Of a DNA stretch of 64,000 bases, positions 1-8,503 are shown in pieces. Every line of letters starts with the position of its first letter. The first letter of the stretch is position 1. The notes under the pieces are model-generated. The model saw nothing but the letters and a program-made list of their open reading frames with translations. It did not search any database and was not told the DNA's origin. The DNA is from Bacillus norwichensis (GTDB lineage Bacteria > Bacillota > Bacilli > Bacillales > Bacillaceae_C): the NCBI RefSeq assembly GCF_014836955.1, contig NZ_JACSPV010000015.1, positions 1-64,000 of the forward strand, in the 5' to 3' direction. The translations under genes were made by a program, and so were the position numbers.

Positions 1-159
1 GTAACACATGAAATGGACTTTGCCCGAGAAATCTCTGATCGTGTCGTCTTCATCGACAAGGGGAAGATCGTGGAGCAGGGGCCACCAGAGCAGATATTGG
101 AAAATCCGAAGACGGAGAGACTGAATACATTTTTAAAGCGATTTAGGAACGGATATTAA
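1..159 (+). CDS. Amino-acid ABC transporter ATP-binding protein, C-terminal fragment
   Basis: This is the last 52 codons of an ATPase that begins before the window. The visible part opens with the H-loop (VTHEMDFARE), followed by the D-R-V-V-F-I-D-K-G-K-I-V-E-Q-G strand pair and the P-x-x-I-L-E-N-P ending. That is the usual C-terminus of polar amino-acid ABC ATPases of the GlnQ/HisP type. Such a protein powers solute import at the inner face of the membrane. The ectoine-degradation genes start 32 bases downstream, so it may be the ATPase of an ectoine/hydroxyectoine importer (EhuA-like). That role is inferred from position only, because the upstream binding protein and permeases are not visible. 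Confidence 0.85.
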   Translation, partial: VTHEMDFAREISDRVVFIDKGKIVEQGPPEQILENPKTERLNTFLKRFRNGY

Positions 160-190
160 ATTAAAATAAGTTACGAAAGAAGGGATTGAT

Positions 191-1378
191 TTGTTATCGT
201 TTAATATTATGGAGTATAGGGAAAGGCTTGAAAAAACAAAGCAGCGCATGGTCGCGGAAGGTATTGATGTTCTGCTTGTGACAGACCCAGCAAACATGAG
301 TTACTTGACGGGCTATAACGCATGGTCCTTTTATGTTCATCAACTGCTTGCAGTTATTCTTGAGGAAGAACAGCCTTTTTGGATTGGGCGAGGACAGGAC
401 GCCAGTGCAGCAAAACACACTTCATGGCTTGACGATACACACATAATTCCTTATGACGATGATTATGTGCAATCAACAAGCAAGCATCCGATGGATTTTG
501 TCAGGGATTTTTTAAAGGAAAAAAAGCAGGATAAACGTACAATCGGTGTGGAAATGGATGCCTATTATTTTACGGCAAGAAATTATGTTCAATTGACAAG
601 AGGTTTGCCGGACGCGGTTCTAAAAGATACAACGAATTTGGTTAACTGGGTCCGCATCATCAAATCTGATCAGGAAATTGAATATATTAAACGAGCAGCT
701 AAAATTGCTGAAAAAGCAATGGGCGCAGCTGTGGACTCTATTAATGATGGGGTGCGCCAATGCGATGTTGTTGCCTCCATATCACATGCCCAGATCAGTG
801 GTACTGAAGATTTTGGAGGAGATTACCCGTCGATTGTTCCGCTTTTGCCGACTGGTGAGAAAACATCTGCCTGCCATTTGACGTGGACGGATGAAGCTTT
901 TAAAGATGGCGATCCGGTCATCGTTGAACTGGCCGGATGCTATAAACGATATCATTCTCCACTTGCCAGGACTGTTGTAGTCGGCAAACCAACCGACCAG
1001 TTGCAGTATATTGCAGCTGTTGTCGTAGAAGGGCTAAACGCTGCATTGGATGCGGTAAAACCAGGTATAACGTGTGAGGAAGTGGAGCTGTTTTGGCGCA
1101 AATCTATAGAGAAAAGCGGAATTAAAAAGGAATCACGGCTCGGTTACTCCATTGGGCTCAATTATCCACCAGATTGGGGAGAGCATACAGCCAGCCTCAG
1201 GCCGAGCGATTACACCATTTTAAAACCAAATATGACATTTCACCTGATTCCTGGAATTTGGTTGGATCATGTTGGGATAGAAATCAGTGAATCCTTCAGG
1301 GTGACAGAAAACGGATGTGAGGTACTGGCTGACTTTCCAAGAGAACTGTTGATCCAGCCAAACATAAGACTTGCATAG
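191..1378 (+). CDS. doeA: Ectoine hydrolase paralogue 1 (M24 family, DoeA/EutD-like)
   Basis: A 395-aa creatinase/aminopeptidase P-fold (M24) protein. The family hydrolyses ectoine to N-acetyl-2,4-diaminobutyrate in the cytoplasm. The N-terminal domain carries the NMSYLTGYNAWSFY stretch. The C-terminal pita-bread domain has HLTWTDEAF, VIVELAGCYKRYHSPLART and GLNYPPDWGEHTAS, the last typical of DoeA-like proteins rather than of true Xaa-Pro peptidases. The start is TTG at 191, placed about six bases after AAGAAGGGA; the ATG at 209 has no comparable site. The gene ends just before its own terminator, so it forms a unit separate from the closely similar paralogue at 1804. Which paralogue acts on ectoine and which on hydroxyectoine or another ring compound cannot be told from sequence. 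Confidence 0.85.
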   Translation: MLSFNIMEYRERLEKTKQRMVAEGIDVLLVTDPANMSYLTGYNAWSFYVHQLLAVILEEEQPFWIGRGQDASAAKHTSWLDDTHIIPYDDDYVQSTSKHPMDFVRDFLKEKKQDKRTIGVEMDAYYFTARNYVQLTRGLPDAVLKDTTNLVNWVRIIKSDQEIEYIKRAAKIAEKAMGAAVDSINDGVRQCDVVASISHAQISGTEDFGGDYPSIVPLLPTGEKTSACHLTWTDEAFKDGDPVIVELAGCYKRYHSPLARTVVVGKPTDQLQYIAAVVVEGLNAALDAVKPGITCEEVELFWRKSIEKSGIKKESRLGYSIGLNYPPDWGEHTASLRPSDYTILKPNMTFHLIPGIWLDHVGIEISESFRVTENGCEVLADFPRELLIQPNIRLA

Positions 1379-1406
1379 GGCATGGTAAGGTACAAAAAAT
1401 GAAGAG

Positions 1407-1443
1407 CAAGTGTTCACATGGATACATGGAACGCTTGTTTTTT
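1407..1443 (+). terminator. Intrinsic terminator after first doeA
   Basis: Nine-base stem CAAGTGTTC/GAACGCTTG (one G-T pair) at 1407-1415 and 1429-1437, followed directly by a run of T. It separates the first doeA from the rest of the ectoine genes. Confidence 0.8.
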
Positions 1444-1499
1444 CGTATCTTGGGAAAGTTTGTATGTCACTAATCAAAGCGTCTCCGCTTTTTTATTAT

Positions 1500-1685
1500 C
1501 TGATTGCAGGTGCCTGAGTTTGCTTTGGTCAAGGTGATAAAGTCAACTTCACCATCGTGCCCTTTGACGCACAGGATGTGCTAATGCAGGCGAAGTCGCA
1601 GCCGACAGACAGGAAGCCCTGGTGTGGTCGCGACCACGGAATCTGGCGTTTTAAATTTGTCAGTCCTAGTCGCCTTCTACCTTTT
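1500..1685. repeat. Degenerate dispersed-repeat segment (family 2 related)
   Basis: GC-richer non-coding stretch with small inverted repeats. The piece ACAGGATGTGCTAATGCAGG near 1570-1589 recurs in altered form near 33174 (ACAGGAGGTACTAATGCAGG), and a GACAGGACGTC-type piece occurs near 18893. It appears to be a decayed member of the Bacillus-type structured intergenic repeats described below. No coding potential is supported. Confidence 0.45.
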
Positions 1686-1692
1686 ATTTTCA

Positions 1693-1729
1693 ATTTGTAT
1701 AAAATGGTCCATTTAAATTTCATACAAAT
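1693..1729. promoter_or_regulatory. Candidate operator and promoter region of ectoine operon
   Basis: Inverted repeat ATTTGTAT (1693-1700) and ATACAAAT (1722-1729) enclosing a second dyad AAATGG-T-CCATTT. A TATAAT box lies at 1759-1764, 40 bases before the RBS of the second doeA, but no good -35 box stands at 17 bases. The position fits an operator for a catabolic repressor. No regulator gene is adjacent, so the binding protein is unknown. Confidence 0.35.
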
Positions 1730-1803
1730 TTGAAGATGTTTTAATAATATTCATTTAATATAATGTATTTAAAATTATGAGCATTTGCAAAGGAGGCTTC
1801 TAT

Positions 1804-2997
1804 ATGTTGCCATTCAGCTATGAAGAATACCAATACAGGCTGGAACAGACGAAGAAGAAAATGTTGGAGAAAGGTATCGAGGTATTGCTCATCACGAACC
1901 CAGCGAATATGAACTACTTAACAGGGTACAACGGCTGGTCCTTTTATGTTGATCAACTGCTTGTTGTCATCATTGATGAAGAACAGCCGATCTGGATTGG
2001 CAGGCATATGGATGCCAACGGCGCAAGAGCTACAACTTGGCTGTTTGATGAACGCATCATCCCTTATCCTGAATCCTATGTGCATTCGGAAAAGCACCCT
2101 ATGGAATTCGTAGCGGATATTTTACATGAAGTTGGACAATCAAGCCGCAGGATAGGGCTTGAAATGGAGTCTTACTATTTCTCGGCTCTTGCTTATGAAA
2201 AGTTGAAACAAAATCTTCCAAATACGGTATTCATAGATGCCAGTTTACTGGTGAACTATGTTCGGCTGATCAAGTCGGACCAAGAGATTGAATATATTAA
2301 ACGAGCTGCAAAAATTGTTGAAATTGGCATGGATGCAGCAATTCAAAACATAGCGGCAGGTGTCCGTGAGTGTGATGTGGTTGCAGAAATCTACAAAAAT
2401 CTTGTTTCTGGAACGCCGGAATTCGGCGGTGATTATCCATCGATTGTTCCGATGCTTCCATCAGGGGAAAACACTTCAACGCCGCATTTAACATGGACGG
2501 ACAGACAGTACAAATACGGAGAAATGGTCATTATTGAATTGGCTGGCTGCCATCAGCGTTATCATTCTCCTTTGGCACGAACGGTTTCTATCGGCCAGCC
2601 GAGTGAAGAGTCTTATCATATTTCACAAATTGTTGTTGAAGGTTTAAATACAGCACTTGAAGCGGCTAAACCGGGAGTTACCTGTGAAGAAATCGAGAGT
2701 GCTTGGAATAATGTTATTAAAAAATATGGAATCGAAAAAGAATCTCGTCTCGGATATTCGATGGGCTTAAACTATCCTCCGGATTGGGGTGAGCATACAG
2801 CAAGCATCAGGCGCGGAGACTTGACAGTACTTGAGCCTAACATGACTTTTCATATGATCCCGGGCCTTTGGTTTGATGATTATGGAATAGAAATTAGCGA
2901 ATCATTCCGTGTAACGGAAACCGGCTGCGAAGTATTAGCGGATTATAGAAGAGAATTAATAATTAAGGAAGATTTGGATTTAACTATTATTAGCTAG
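1804..2997 (+). CDS. doeA: Ectoine hydrolase paralogue 2 (M24 family, DoeA/EutD-like)
   Basis: A 397-aa M24-fold protein and close paralogue of the gene at 191, sharing nearly all the signature segments: NMNYLTGYNGWSFY, HLTWTDRQY, IELAGCHQRYHSPLART, GLNYPPDWGEHTAS and the GIEISESFRVTE ending. Predicted reaction: hydrolysis of the ectoine ring to N-acetyl-2,4-diaminobutyrate. The start is ATG 1804, seven bases after a full AAAGGAGG; an ATG at 1777 lies upstream of that site and is less likely. It is the first gene of a co-directional run through 9841, with 11 bases between its stop and eutC. The strongest functional argument is this neighbourhood (EutC, deacetylase, semialdehyde dehydrogenase, BCCT carrier, transaminase). 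Confidence 0.88.
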   Translation: MLPFSYEEYQYRLEQTKKKMLEKGIEVLLITNPANMNYLTGYNGWSFYVDQLLVVIIDEEQPIWIGRHMDANGARATTWLFDERIIPYPESYVHSEKHPMEFVADILHEVGQSSRRIGLEMESYYFSALAYEKLKQNLPNTVFIDASLLVNYVRLIKSDQEIEYIKRAAKIVEIGMDAAIQNIAAGVRECDVVAEIYKNLVSGTPEFGGDYPSIVPMLPSGENTSTPHLTWTDRQYKYGEMVIIELAGCHQRYHSPLARTVSIGQPSEESYHISQIVVEGLNTALEAAKPGVTCEEIESAWNNVIKKYGIEKESRLGYSMGLNYPPDWGEHTASIRRGDLTVLEPNMTFHMIPGLWFDDYGIEISESFRVTETGCEVLADYRRELIIKEDLDLTIIS

Positions 2998-3008
2998 GAG
3001 GTGGGGAA

Positions 3009-4016
3009 GTGTATATTTTTACAGAATCAGAGATTAAACAAATGATTGCACTTGATAAGCATATTATTCCTATTATTGAGGATGCGTTTACTCAGTTGGC
3101 TGTAAAGGATGTTATCATGCCCCCGATCATGAGGGTTGATGTAAAAGAAAGCAATGGGGAGGTCGATGTCAAAACGGCTTATATTCCTGGTAAAGACATG
3201 TTTGCCCTAAAGGTTTCTACTGGTTTTTTTAATAATTACAAGTTGAGTCTCCCCAGTGCGAACGGGTTGATGATGCTAATCAGCACTGTCACTGGTGAGC
3301 CGAAAGCGCTGTTCTTGGATAATGGCTATTTGACCGAGATTCGAACGGCAGCCGCTGGTGCTATTGCAGCAAAACATATGGCGAAGGAAAAAGTTCAAAC
3401 GGTTGGCATCATTGGAACAGGTGCACAGGCTAGATATCAATTGAAAGCGCTGAAATTGGTCCGTAACTTCGAAAAAGTATTGGTTTACGGACGTACACCT
3501 GACAATGCCAAAAAACTGTTGGCGGATGTGAAAGACAAACTGGATGCCCACATTCAAATTGCCGAAGAGGCGGAAACCGTTGTTCGCAATAGTGATATTG
3601 TAGTGACAACTACACCTGCCACTGAACCCTTGATCAAAGCAGATTGGCTCCATCCAGGCCTTCATATTACGGCCATGGGTTCCGACGCGGAAGAAAAGCA
3701 GGAACTTGAAGCGGATGTGCTAAAAAAGGCAGATCGCTTTGTCTGCGACACGAGAGCACAATGTGCAAGACTTGGTGAACTGCACCATTCTATTGAACAA
3801 GGTTTTATTTCAGAAGATGCATCCATCATAGAATTAGGAGAAGTGACTTCTGGTAAAAAAGCAGGCAGAGTATGTGAGCAGGAAATCACCGTTTGTGATT
3901 TGACGGGAACTGGAGTCCAAGATACAGCGATTGCTCTGCAGGCATTTAAACTTTTAACAGAAAAAGAGGGAATCGGTTTACAGATAGATAACAAGAAGTC
4001 TTTTCATTTTACTTGA
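3009..4016 (+). CDS. eutC: Ornithine cyclodeaminase/mu-crystallin family protein (EutC-like)
   Basis: A 335-aa NAD(P)-dependent protein of the ornithine cyclodeaminase/mu-crystallin family. The Rossmann segment is GIIGTGAQARYQ at about residue 136. It is preceded by the family's substrate-site stretch LDNGYLTEIRTAAAGAIAAKHM and followed by SDIVVTTTPATEPL. In ectoine-utilisation loci EutC is a conserved but biochemically less settled enzyme, usually found with EutB. No EutA or EutB is seen here. The start is GTG 3009, six bases after AGGAGG that overlaps the end of the upstream gene region. Translation is probably coupled to doeA. A role on hydroxyectoine-derived or diaminobutyrate-derived imines is an inference. 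Confidence 0.82.
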   Translation: MYIFTESEIKQMIALDKHIIPIIEDAFTQLAVKDVIMPPIMRVDVKESNGEVDVKTAYIPGKDMFALKVSTGFFNNYKLSLPSANGLMMLISTVTGEPKALFLDNGYLTEIRTAAAGAIAAKHMAKEKVQTVGIIGTGAQARYQLKALKLVRNFEKVLVYGRTPDNAKKLLADVKDKLDAHIQIAEEAETVVRNSDIVVTTTPATEPLIKADWLHPGLHITAMGSDAEEKQELEADVLKKADRFVCDTRAQCARLGELHHSIEQGFISEDASIIELGEVTSGKKAGRVCEQEITVCDLTGTGVQDTAIALQAFKLLTEKEGIGLQIDNKKSFHFT

Positions 4017-4040
4017 GCAGCAGGGGACGGGGGTTAAAAC

Positions 4041-5249
4041 ATGATTACGGATAAAAAGACAATCATTGAAGAAGCTCAGGCGATTGCAAATCAATTAAGT
4101 GAATGGCGTCGTCATCTTCATCAATACCCTGAATTGAGTTTTAAAGAATATGAGACGGGGAAATTCGTTATCAGTAAATTGAAAGAGTTTGGGAATATCG
4201 CTGTTCAGACAAACGTTGCTAAAACCGGTGTTGTTGGCATGCTTTCTTCGGGAGACGGACCGACCATCGCTATCCGTGCTGACATGGACGCATTACCTAT
4301 TGTCGAGCAGAGCGAACATAACTTTCGATCGAAAAGAGAGGGTGTGATGCATGCTTGCGGACATGACGCCCATACGACGATTTTGCTCGGCATCGCCAAG
4401 ATTTTTTCCGATAGATTCAGAGAAGGAACATTATCGGGCACTGTGAAATTTTTATTCCAGCCTGCAGAAGAAGATACGGATGAGGAAGGCTTGTCAGGTG
4501 CTCCTAGGATGATCCAGGAAGGGGCCCTGGATGAGGTGGAAAAAGTGATCGCTCTTCATGTCTGTCCCTGGCAGCCTGTCGGTGTAATTCAGGTCAATGA
4601 CGGATACAGCATGGCAAATGTTGATGTATTCCATGCGAAAATCATCGGGGAAGGGGGACATGGCGGTTATCCGTACATGACAAAAGATCCGATTTGGATG
4701 CTCGGTTTTGTTTTACAGGCATTTTATGGCCTAGTTTCAAGGAGAATGTCTCCGCTTGATACAGTAGCAGCCAGCATTGGGAAAATAAGTACTGGAACGG
4801 CAAGTAACATCATTCCTGAAGAAGTATCCATCACTGGCACACTTCGGACGTATTCTCCTGAAGCGAGGGAGCAATTGATCAAGGAAGTAGAAAACATCTT
4901 TAAAATAACTGAATCATTTGGCGGAAGCTCCACTTTTAAGGTTGAAACGGGTGAACCAGCATTAAAAAACGACCCTGCTGTTAATACGGTATTAGTTCAA
5001 GCAGCAAAGGATTTGTATCCGGAATTAAAGGTGGTAAGAGAACCTTTTGGAATGGGTGGAGAAGACTTTGGTTATATGACGCAAAAAGTTCCAGGGGCCA
5101 TGTTTTTCTTAGGCTGTTCGCTTGGAGACGGAAAAAAACGGGATCTTCATACCAATATCTTTGATATTGATGAACGCTGCCTGGAAATGGGGGTTTCTAT
5201 TTTAGCTGAAACAGCAATGCGTTTTCTGGCTGAAAAAGATAGTTCATAA
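4041..5249 (+). CDS. M20 family amidohydrolase, probable N-acetyl-diaminobutyrate deacetylase
   Basis: A 402-aa M20D peptidase/amidohydrolase. It has the metal site HACGHDAHTT near residue 104, QPAEED with the catalytic Glu near residue 141, and the GGHGGYP dimerisation-domain motif. A late GMGGEDFGYM carries the last metal ligand region. The family cleaves N-acyl amino acids. In proteobacterial ectoine pathways this step is done by DoeB/EutE of the succinylglutamate desuccinylase (M14) fold, and no such gene is present here. The position between eutC and the dehydrogenase suggests this M20 enzyme removes acetate from N-acetyl-2,4-diaminobutyrate; that substrate is inferred. The start ATG 4041 follows GGGACGGGGG. 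Confidence 0.82.
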   Translation: MITDKKTIIEEAQAIANQLSEWRRHLHQYPELSFKEYETGKFVISKLKEFGNIAVQTNVAKTGVVGMLSSGDGPTIAIRADMDALPIVEQSEHNFRSKREGVMHACGHDAHTTILLGIAKIFSDRFREGTLSGTVKFLFQPAEEDTDEEGLSGAPRMIQEGALDEVEKVIALHVCPWQPVGVIQVNDGYSMANVDVFHAKIIGEGGHGGYPYMTKDPIWMLGFVLQAFYGLVSRRMSPLDTVAASIGKISTGTASNIIPEEVSITGTLRTYSPEAREQLIKEVENIFKITESFGGSSTFKVETGEPALKNDPAVNTVLVQAAKDLYPELKVVREPFGMGGEDFGYMTQKVPGAMFFLGCSLGDGKKRDLHTNIFDIDERCLEMGVSILAETAMRFLAEKDSS

Positions 5250-5268
5250 AAACATCTTGAAAGGCGTG

Positions 5269-6729
5269 ATGACCTTGTCTACAAAAGTGAAGGGCAGAGA
5301 AATGTACCTTGCAGGTAAGTGGGTCGGGAGCAATCGAACGACGGAGGTTCTTAACCCTCAGGATAATTCGCTTATTACAACAGTTCCTGCTGCTACGGAA
5401 GAAGATATGCTGTTTGCGATAGAGGAAGCGAAAAAAGGAGCGAAAATAGCCGCAAACACGCCTGTTCATCTCAGAATGAGCATTATCAATAAGGCGGCAG
5501 ACTATATTGAAGAGAGAAGTGAAACATACGCGGTGACTATCTCTCAAGAAGGAAGCAAGACGATAAAAGAAGCAAGAAATGAGGTGAAACGTTGTATTCA
5601 GACGCTAAGACTCAGCGCGGAAGAAGCGAGACGGATCAGCGGTGAAACAATTCCATTCGATCAATCTGAAAACGGCGAAAACCGGGTTGGATATTTTTAC
5701 CGTTTCCCAATCGGAATCATCGGGGCCATCACTCCGTTCAACGATCCATTGAACCTTGTCGCCCATAAAATCGGTCCAGCCATTGCTTCGGGAAATGCGA
5801 TTATCGTCAAGCCAGCAACAATGACACCGCTAAGTGCTCTTTTGCTGGCAAAAGCTTTCGATTATGCAGGACTTCCTGAAAAAATTCTATCTGTTGTAAC
5901 AGGGAGAGGTAGAGATATAGGTGATGTGCTTGTCACTCATCCGAATGTCCGGATGATATCTTTTACAGGTGGCTTGGAAGTGGGCGAAAGCATTGCACAC
6001 AAAGCCGGATTGAAAAAACTAAGCATGGAACTCGGGTCCAATTCTCCCGCCATAGTTTTAAAAGATGCCAATATTAGAGAAGCGGTTGATGCATGCGTAT
6101 CTGGAGCGTATTCTGCAGCGGGGCAAAACTGTATTGGCGTCCAAAGAATTCTCATTGAAGAAGAAGTCTATGACGATTTCAAATCTTCCTTTCTTCAAAA
6201 GACGGCGCTATACAAATTTGGGGACAAAAGCCTCGAGACAACGGACATGGGTCCTTTGATCAATGAGAAAGAAGCTATCAGGATTGAGGCATGGGTGAAT
6301 GAAGCGGTTGACATGGGCGCAGAGCTTTTAGTGGGGGGAAAAAGAGAGGGGGCGTTCTATTCTCCGACTGTGTTGGAAGATGTTCCGGATGCCTGCACAA
6401 TCGCCCGTGAGGAGATTTTTGGACCTGTTGTATTGTTATATTCAGTCATGGATTTACAATCGGCTATTGAAAGATCAAACGATGTTAACTTTGGACTTCA
6501 CGCTGGTATTTTTACGAAGGATATTGAAAAAGCATTTTCCGCTATTCATCAGCTCAATGTCGGAGGCATTATGATCAATGACAGCGGTGATTACCGGATT
6601 GACGGCATGCCGTTTGGCGGCGTTAAAGGTTCCGGATTAGGCCGAGAAGGCATCAAATTCGCCATACAGGATATGACTGAACCGAAAGTTGTCAGCTTTA
6701 AACTTCAGCATGTCGGAACCCAGATATAG
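5269..6729 (+). CDS. NAD(P)-dependent aldehyde dehydrogenase (DoeC-like)
   Basis: A 486-aa aldehyde dehydrogenase. Visible elements are the cofactor-loop region ITPFNDPLNLVAHKIGPAIA, FTGGLEVG, the general-base Glu in MELGSNSP, and the nucleophile Cys in AAGQNCIGVQR. EEIFGPVV and the C-terminal MPFGGVKGSGLGREG are also present. In ectoine breakdown the transaminase product aspartate-4-semialdehyde is oxidised to aspartate by DoeC, and this gene stands in the right place. The start is set at ATG 5269, four bases after GAAAGG; a TTG at 5257 is also in frame. The stop is followed after three bases by copy A of the dispersed repeat. Substrate specificity is inferred from context. Confidence 0.8.
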   Translation: MTLSTKVKGREMYLAGKWVGSNRTTEVLNPQDNSLITTVPAATEEDMLFAIEEAKKGAKIAANTPVHLRMSIINKAADYIEERSETYAVTISQEGSKTIKEARNEVKRCIQTLRLSAEEARRISGETIPFDQSENGENRVGYFYRFPIGIIGAITPFNDPLNLVAHKIGPAIASGNAIIVKPATMTPLSALLLAKAFDYAGLPEKILSVVTGRGRDIGDVLVTHPNVRMISFTGGLEVGESIAHKAGLKKLSMELGSNSPAIVLKDANIREAVDACVSGAYSAAGQNCIGVQRILIEEEVYDDFKSSFLQKTALYKFGDKSLETTDMGPLINEKEAIRIEAWVNEAVDMGAELLVGGKREGAFYSPTVLEDVPDACTIAREEIFGPVVLLYSVMDLQSAIERSNDVNFGLHAGIFTKDIEKAFSAIHQLNVGGIMINDSGDYRIDGMPFGGVKGSGLGREGIKFAIQDMTEPKVVSFKLQHVGTQI

Positions 6730-6732
6730 ATA

Positions 6733-6914
6733 TTTAACTCCATTCAGCAGAAGTCTCCCACTGCTATAAGTGGTGAGAAGCATATTGCTATTCCATTCAG
6801 TGAGGTTTCTAGCCCCGGCAAAATAAAGTTAAAGCCTCCGGCAGATGCCACAGATTTTCAGAGGGAATTTATCGAGCGAGCTCGATAAATTCTGGGCGCC
6901 AAGGCGTATTCGAT
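6733..6914 (+). repeat. Dispersed structured repeat, family 1, copy A
   Basis: One of six related intergenic elements, all on the + strand. Order of conserved parts: TTTAAC then CATTCAGCAGAAG; a hairpin (here CCACT-GCTAT-AAGTGG); TATTCCATTCAGTGAGG; AATAAAGTTAAAGCC; a GGCRGATGCCA core (6840-6850); a long stem TTTATCGAGC/GCTCGATAAA; and an end CGCCAAGGCG. It begins three bases after the stop of the dehydrogenase gene. It is not a riboswitch of the following BCCT gene, because the same element recurs beside unrelated genes. Confidence 0.85.
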
Positions 6915-6937
6915 ATTAACCGAGCAGGGAGCATCCT

Positions 6938-8482
6938 ATGAAGAAAAGAACAAAGCCAAGTTTTATGAATAGTACCTTTTGGATTTCAGCCATCATCGTT
7001 TTTTTAGCGGTCCTTTGGGGGGCGGTAGACCCGGTAGGCCTGTCGAAGGCGGCAAATGCTGCATATGAATTCACAACGAATACTTTTGGATGGTTTTACC
7101 TGTTAGCCGTATTGTTTATTGTCGTATTTCTGGTTGGATTGGCTCTTAGTAAATATGGCAGCTTGCAGCTTGGAAAAGATGATGAAAAACCGAAGTACTC
7201 CTTCTACACATGGATTGGCATGCTGTTCAGCACTGGATTTGGTGCAGGACTTGTTTTTTGGGGAGTTGCCGAGCCAATGAGCCATTTTGTTAATAGTCCG
7301 TTAAGTGTTGAATCCAAGACACCGGAGGCAGCTAGGATTGCTATGCAGTATTCGTTTTTTAACTGGGGTGTACATCAATGGTCCGTGTTCACCATTGTCG
7401 GTTTAGTGTTGGCCTATTTCCAGTTCAGGAAAGGCGAGAAAGCGGAAATTAGTACCACATTGAACCCGTTGATCGGGAAAAAAGGCAAAAACGGAATTCG
7501 GAAAACGATCAATATACTGGCTGTCATTGCAACGGTGATGGGGGTTGCTACTTCACTGGGCATGGGGATTTTGCAAATCAACGGCGGGCTGAACTATTTA
7601 TTTTCAATCCCGCAAAATACCCCGAATCTCTTGATTACCACCGCTATTTTACTGGTAATGTATCTTACTTCAGCGGTCACTGGACTGGATAGAGGAATCA
7701 AAATTCTAAGCATATTAAACCTAAGCATGGCACTGGGATTGGTTGTTATCGTCCTGCTATTAGGGCCGACTAGATTTATACTTGAAAGTTTTACATTAGG
7801 AATCGGCGACTATATCCAGAACTTTTTCGGCATGAGCTTGGCATTGTCGCCCTACCAAGGAAGCATTTGGACGAAAGAATGGACGATTGCCTACTGGGCA
7901 TGGGTCATTGCCTGGTCTCCATTTGTTGGTGCATTCATCGCAAGGATTTCGCAGGGAAGAACCATCAGGGAATTTATTTTCGGCGTATTGATTGTTCCTC
8001 CGTTGATAGCGACGATGTGGATCGGAGTTTTTGGAGGCACTGCAATTCATATGGATCTTTTCCAAGGCGGCAATATTGCGGATGCCGTTCAAGCTGACGT
8101 GACAAGTGCTTTGTTTGCCACATTTGGAAACTTCCCGATGAGTACGGTTCTTTCCATTATCTTTATTTTGCTCATTGTCACATTTTTGGTAACCTCGGCG
8201 GATTCGGCCACCTTTATTTTAGGAATGATGACTTCAAACGGTGATTTGAATCCATCGACTTTAGTAAAAGTGATCTGGGGTGTGCTCATGTCTGCGATTG
8301 TAGCCGTTTTAATCATCAGTAGTGGTCTTCAAGGGTTGCAGACAGCATCACTCGTTACGGCACTTCCATTTACTGTAATATTGCTACTTATTACCTACTC
8401 CTTGATCAAAACAATCAAGGAAGACCACAACCCAAGAATCACATCAGTGCCTGAGTTTGTGAGAAAAAGAAAGGCTCAATAA
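6938..8482 (+). CDS. BCCT family compatible-solute transporter
   Basis: A 514-aa membrane protein of the betaine/choline/carnitine transporter family with about 12 hydrophobic segments. Family marks are GFGAGLVFWGVAEPMSHF near residue 94, the sodium-site region SLGMGILQINGGL, and the signature AYWAWVIAWSPFVGAFIARISQGRTI with its W-x-x-W-x-x-x-W spacing. Members import glycine betaine, carnitine or ectoine by Na+ or H+ symport. In this operon ectoine or hydroxyectoine used as a nutrient is the likely cargo, which is contextual inference. The start ATG 6938 follows CAGGGAG. It may be expressed by read-through past the repeat, since no terminator is evident between 6729 and 6938. Confidence 0.9.
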   Translation: MKKRTKPSFMNSTFWISAIIVFLAVLWGAVDPVGLSKAANAAYEFTTNTFGWFYLLAVLFIVVFLVGLALSKYGSLQLGKDDEKPKYSFYTWIGMLFSTGFGAGLVFWGVAEPMSHFVNSPLSVESKTPEAARIAMQYSFFNWGVHQWSVFTIVGLVLAYFQFRKGEKAEISTTLNPLIGKKGKNGIRKTINILAVIATVMGVATSLGMGILQINGGLNYLFSIPQNTPNLLITTAILLVMYLTSAVTGLDRGIKILSILNLSMALGLVVIVLLLGPTRFILESFTLGIGDYIQNFFGMSLALSPYQGSIWTKEWTIAYWAWVIAWSPFVGAFIARISQGRTIREFIFGVLIVPPLIATMWIGVFGGTAIHMDLFQGGNIADAVQADVTSALFATFGNFPMSTVLSIIFILLIVTFLVTSADSATFILGMMTSNGDLNPSTLVKVIWGVLMSAIVAVLIISSGLQGLQTASLVTALPFTVILLLITYSLIKTIKEDHNPRITSVPEFVRKRKAQ

Positions 8483-8503
8483 ATTTTATAGGAGGAATAC
8501 TAC

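Noticed and set aside
6733-6937. A possible ectoine riboswitch upstream of the BCCT gene
   Set aside because: The folded sequence is copy A of a repeat found beside unrelated genes, so it is not specific to this operon.
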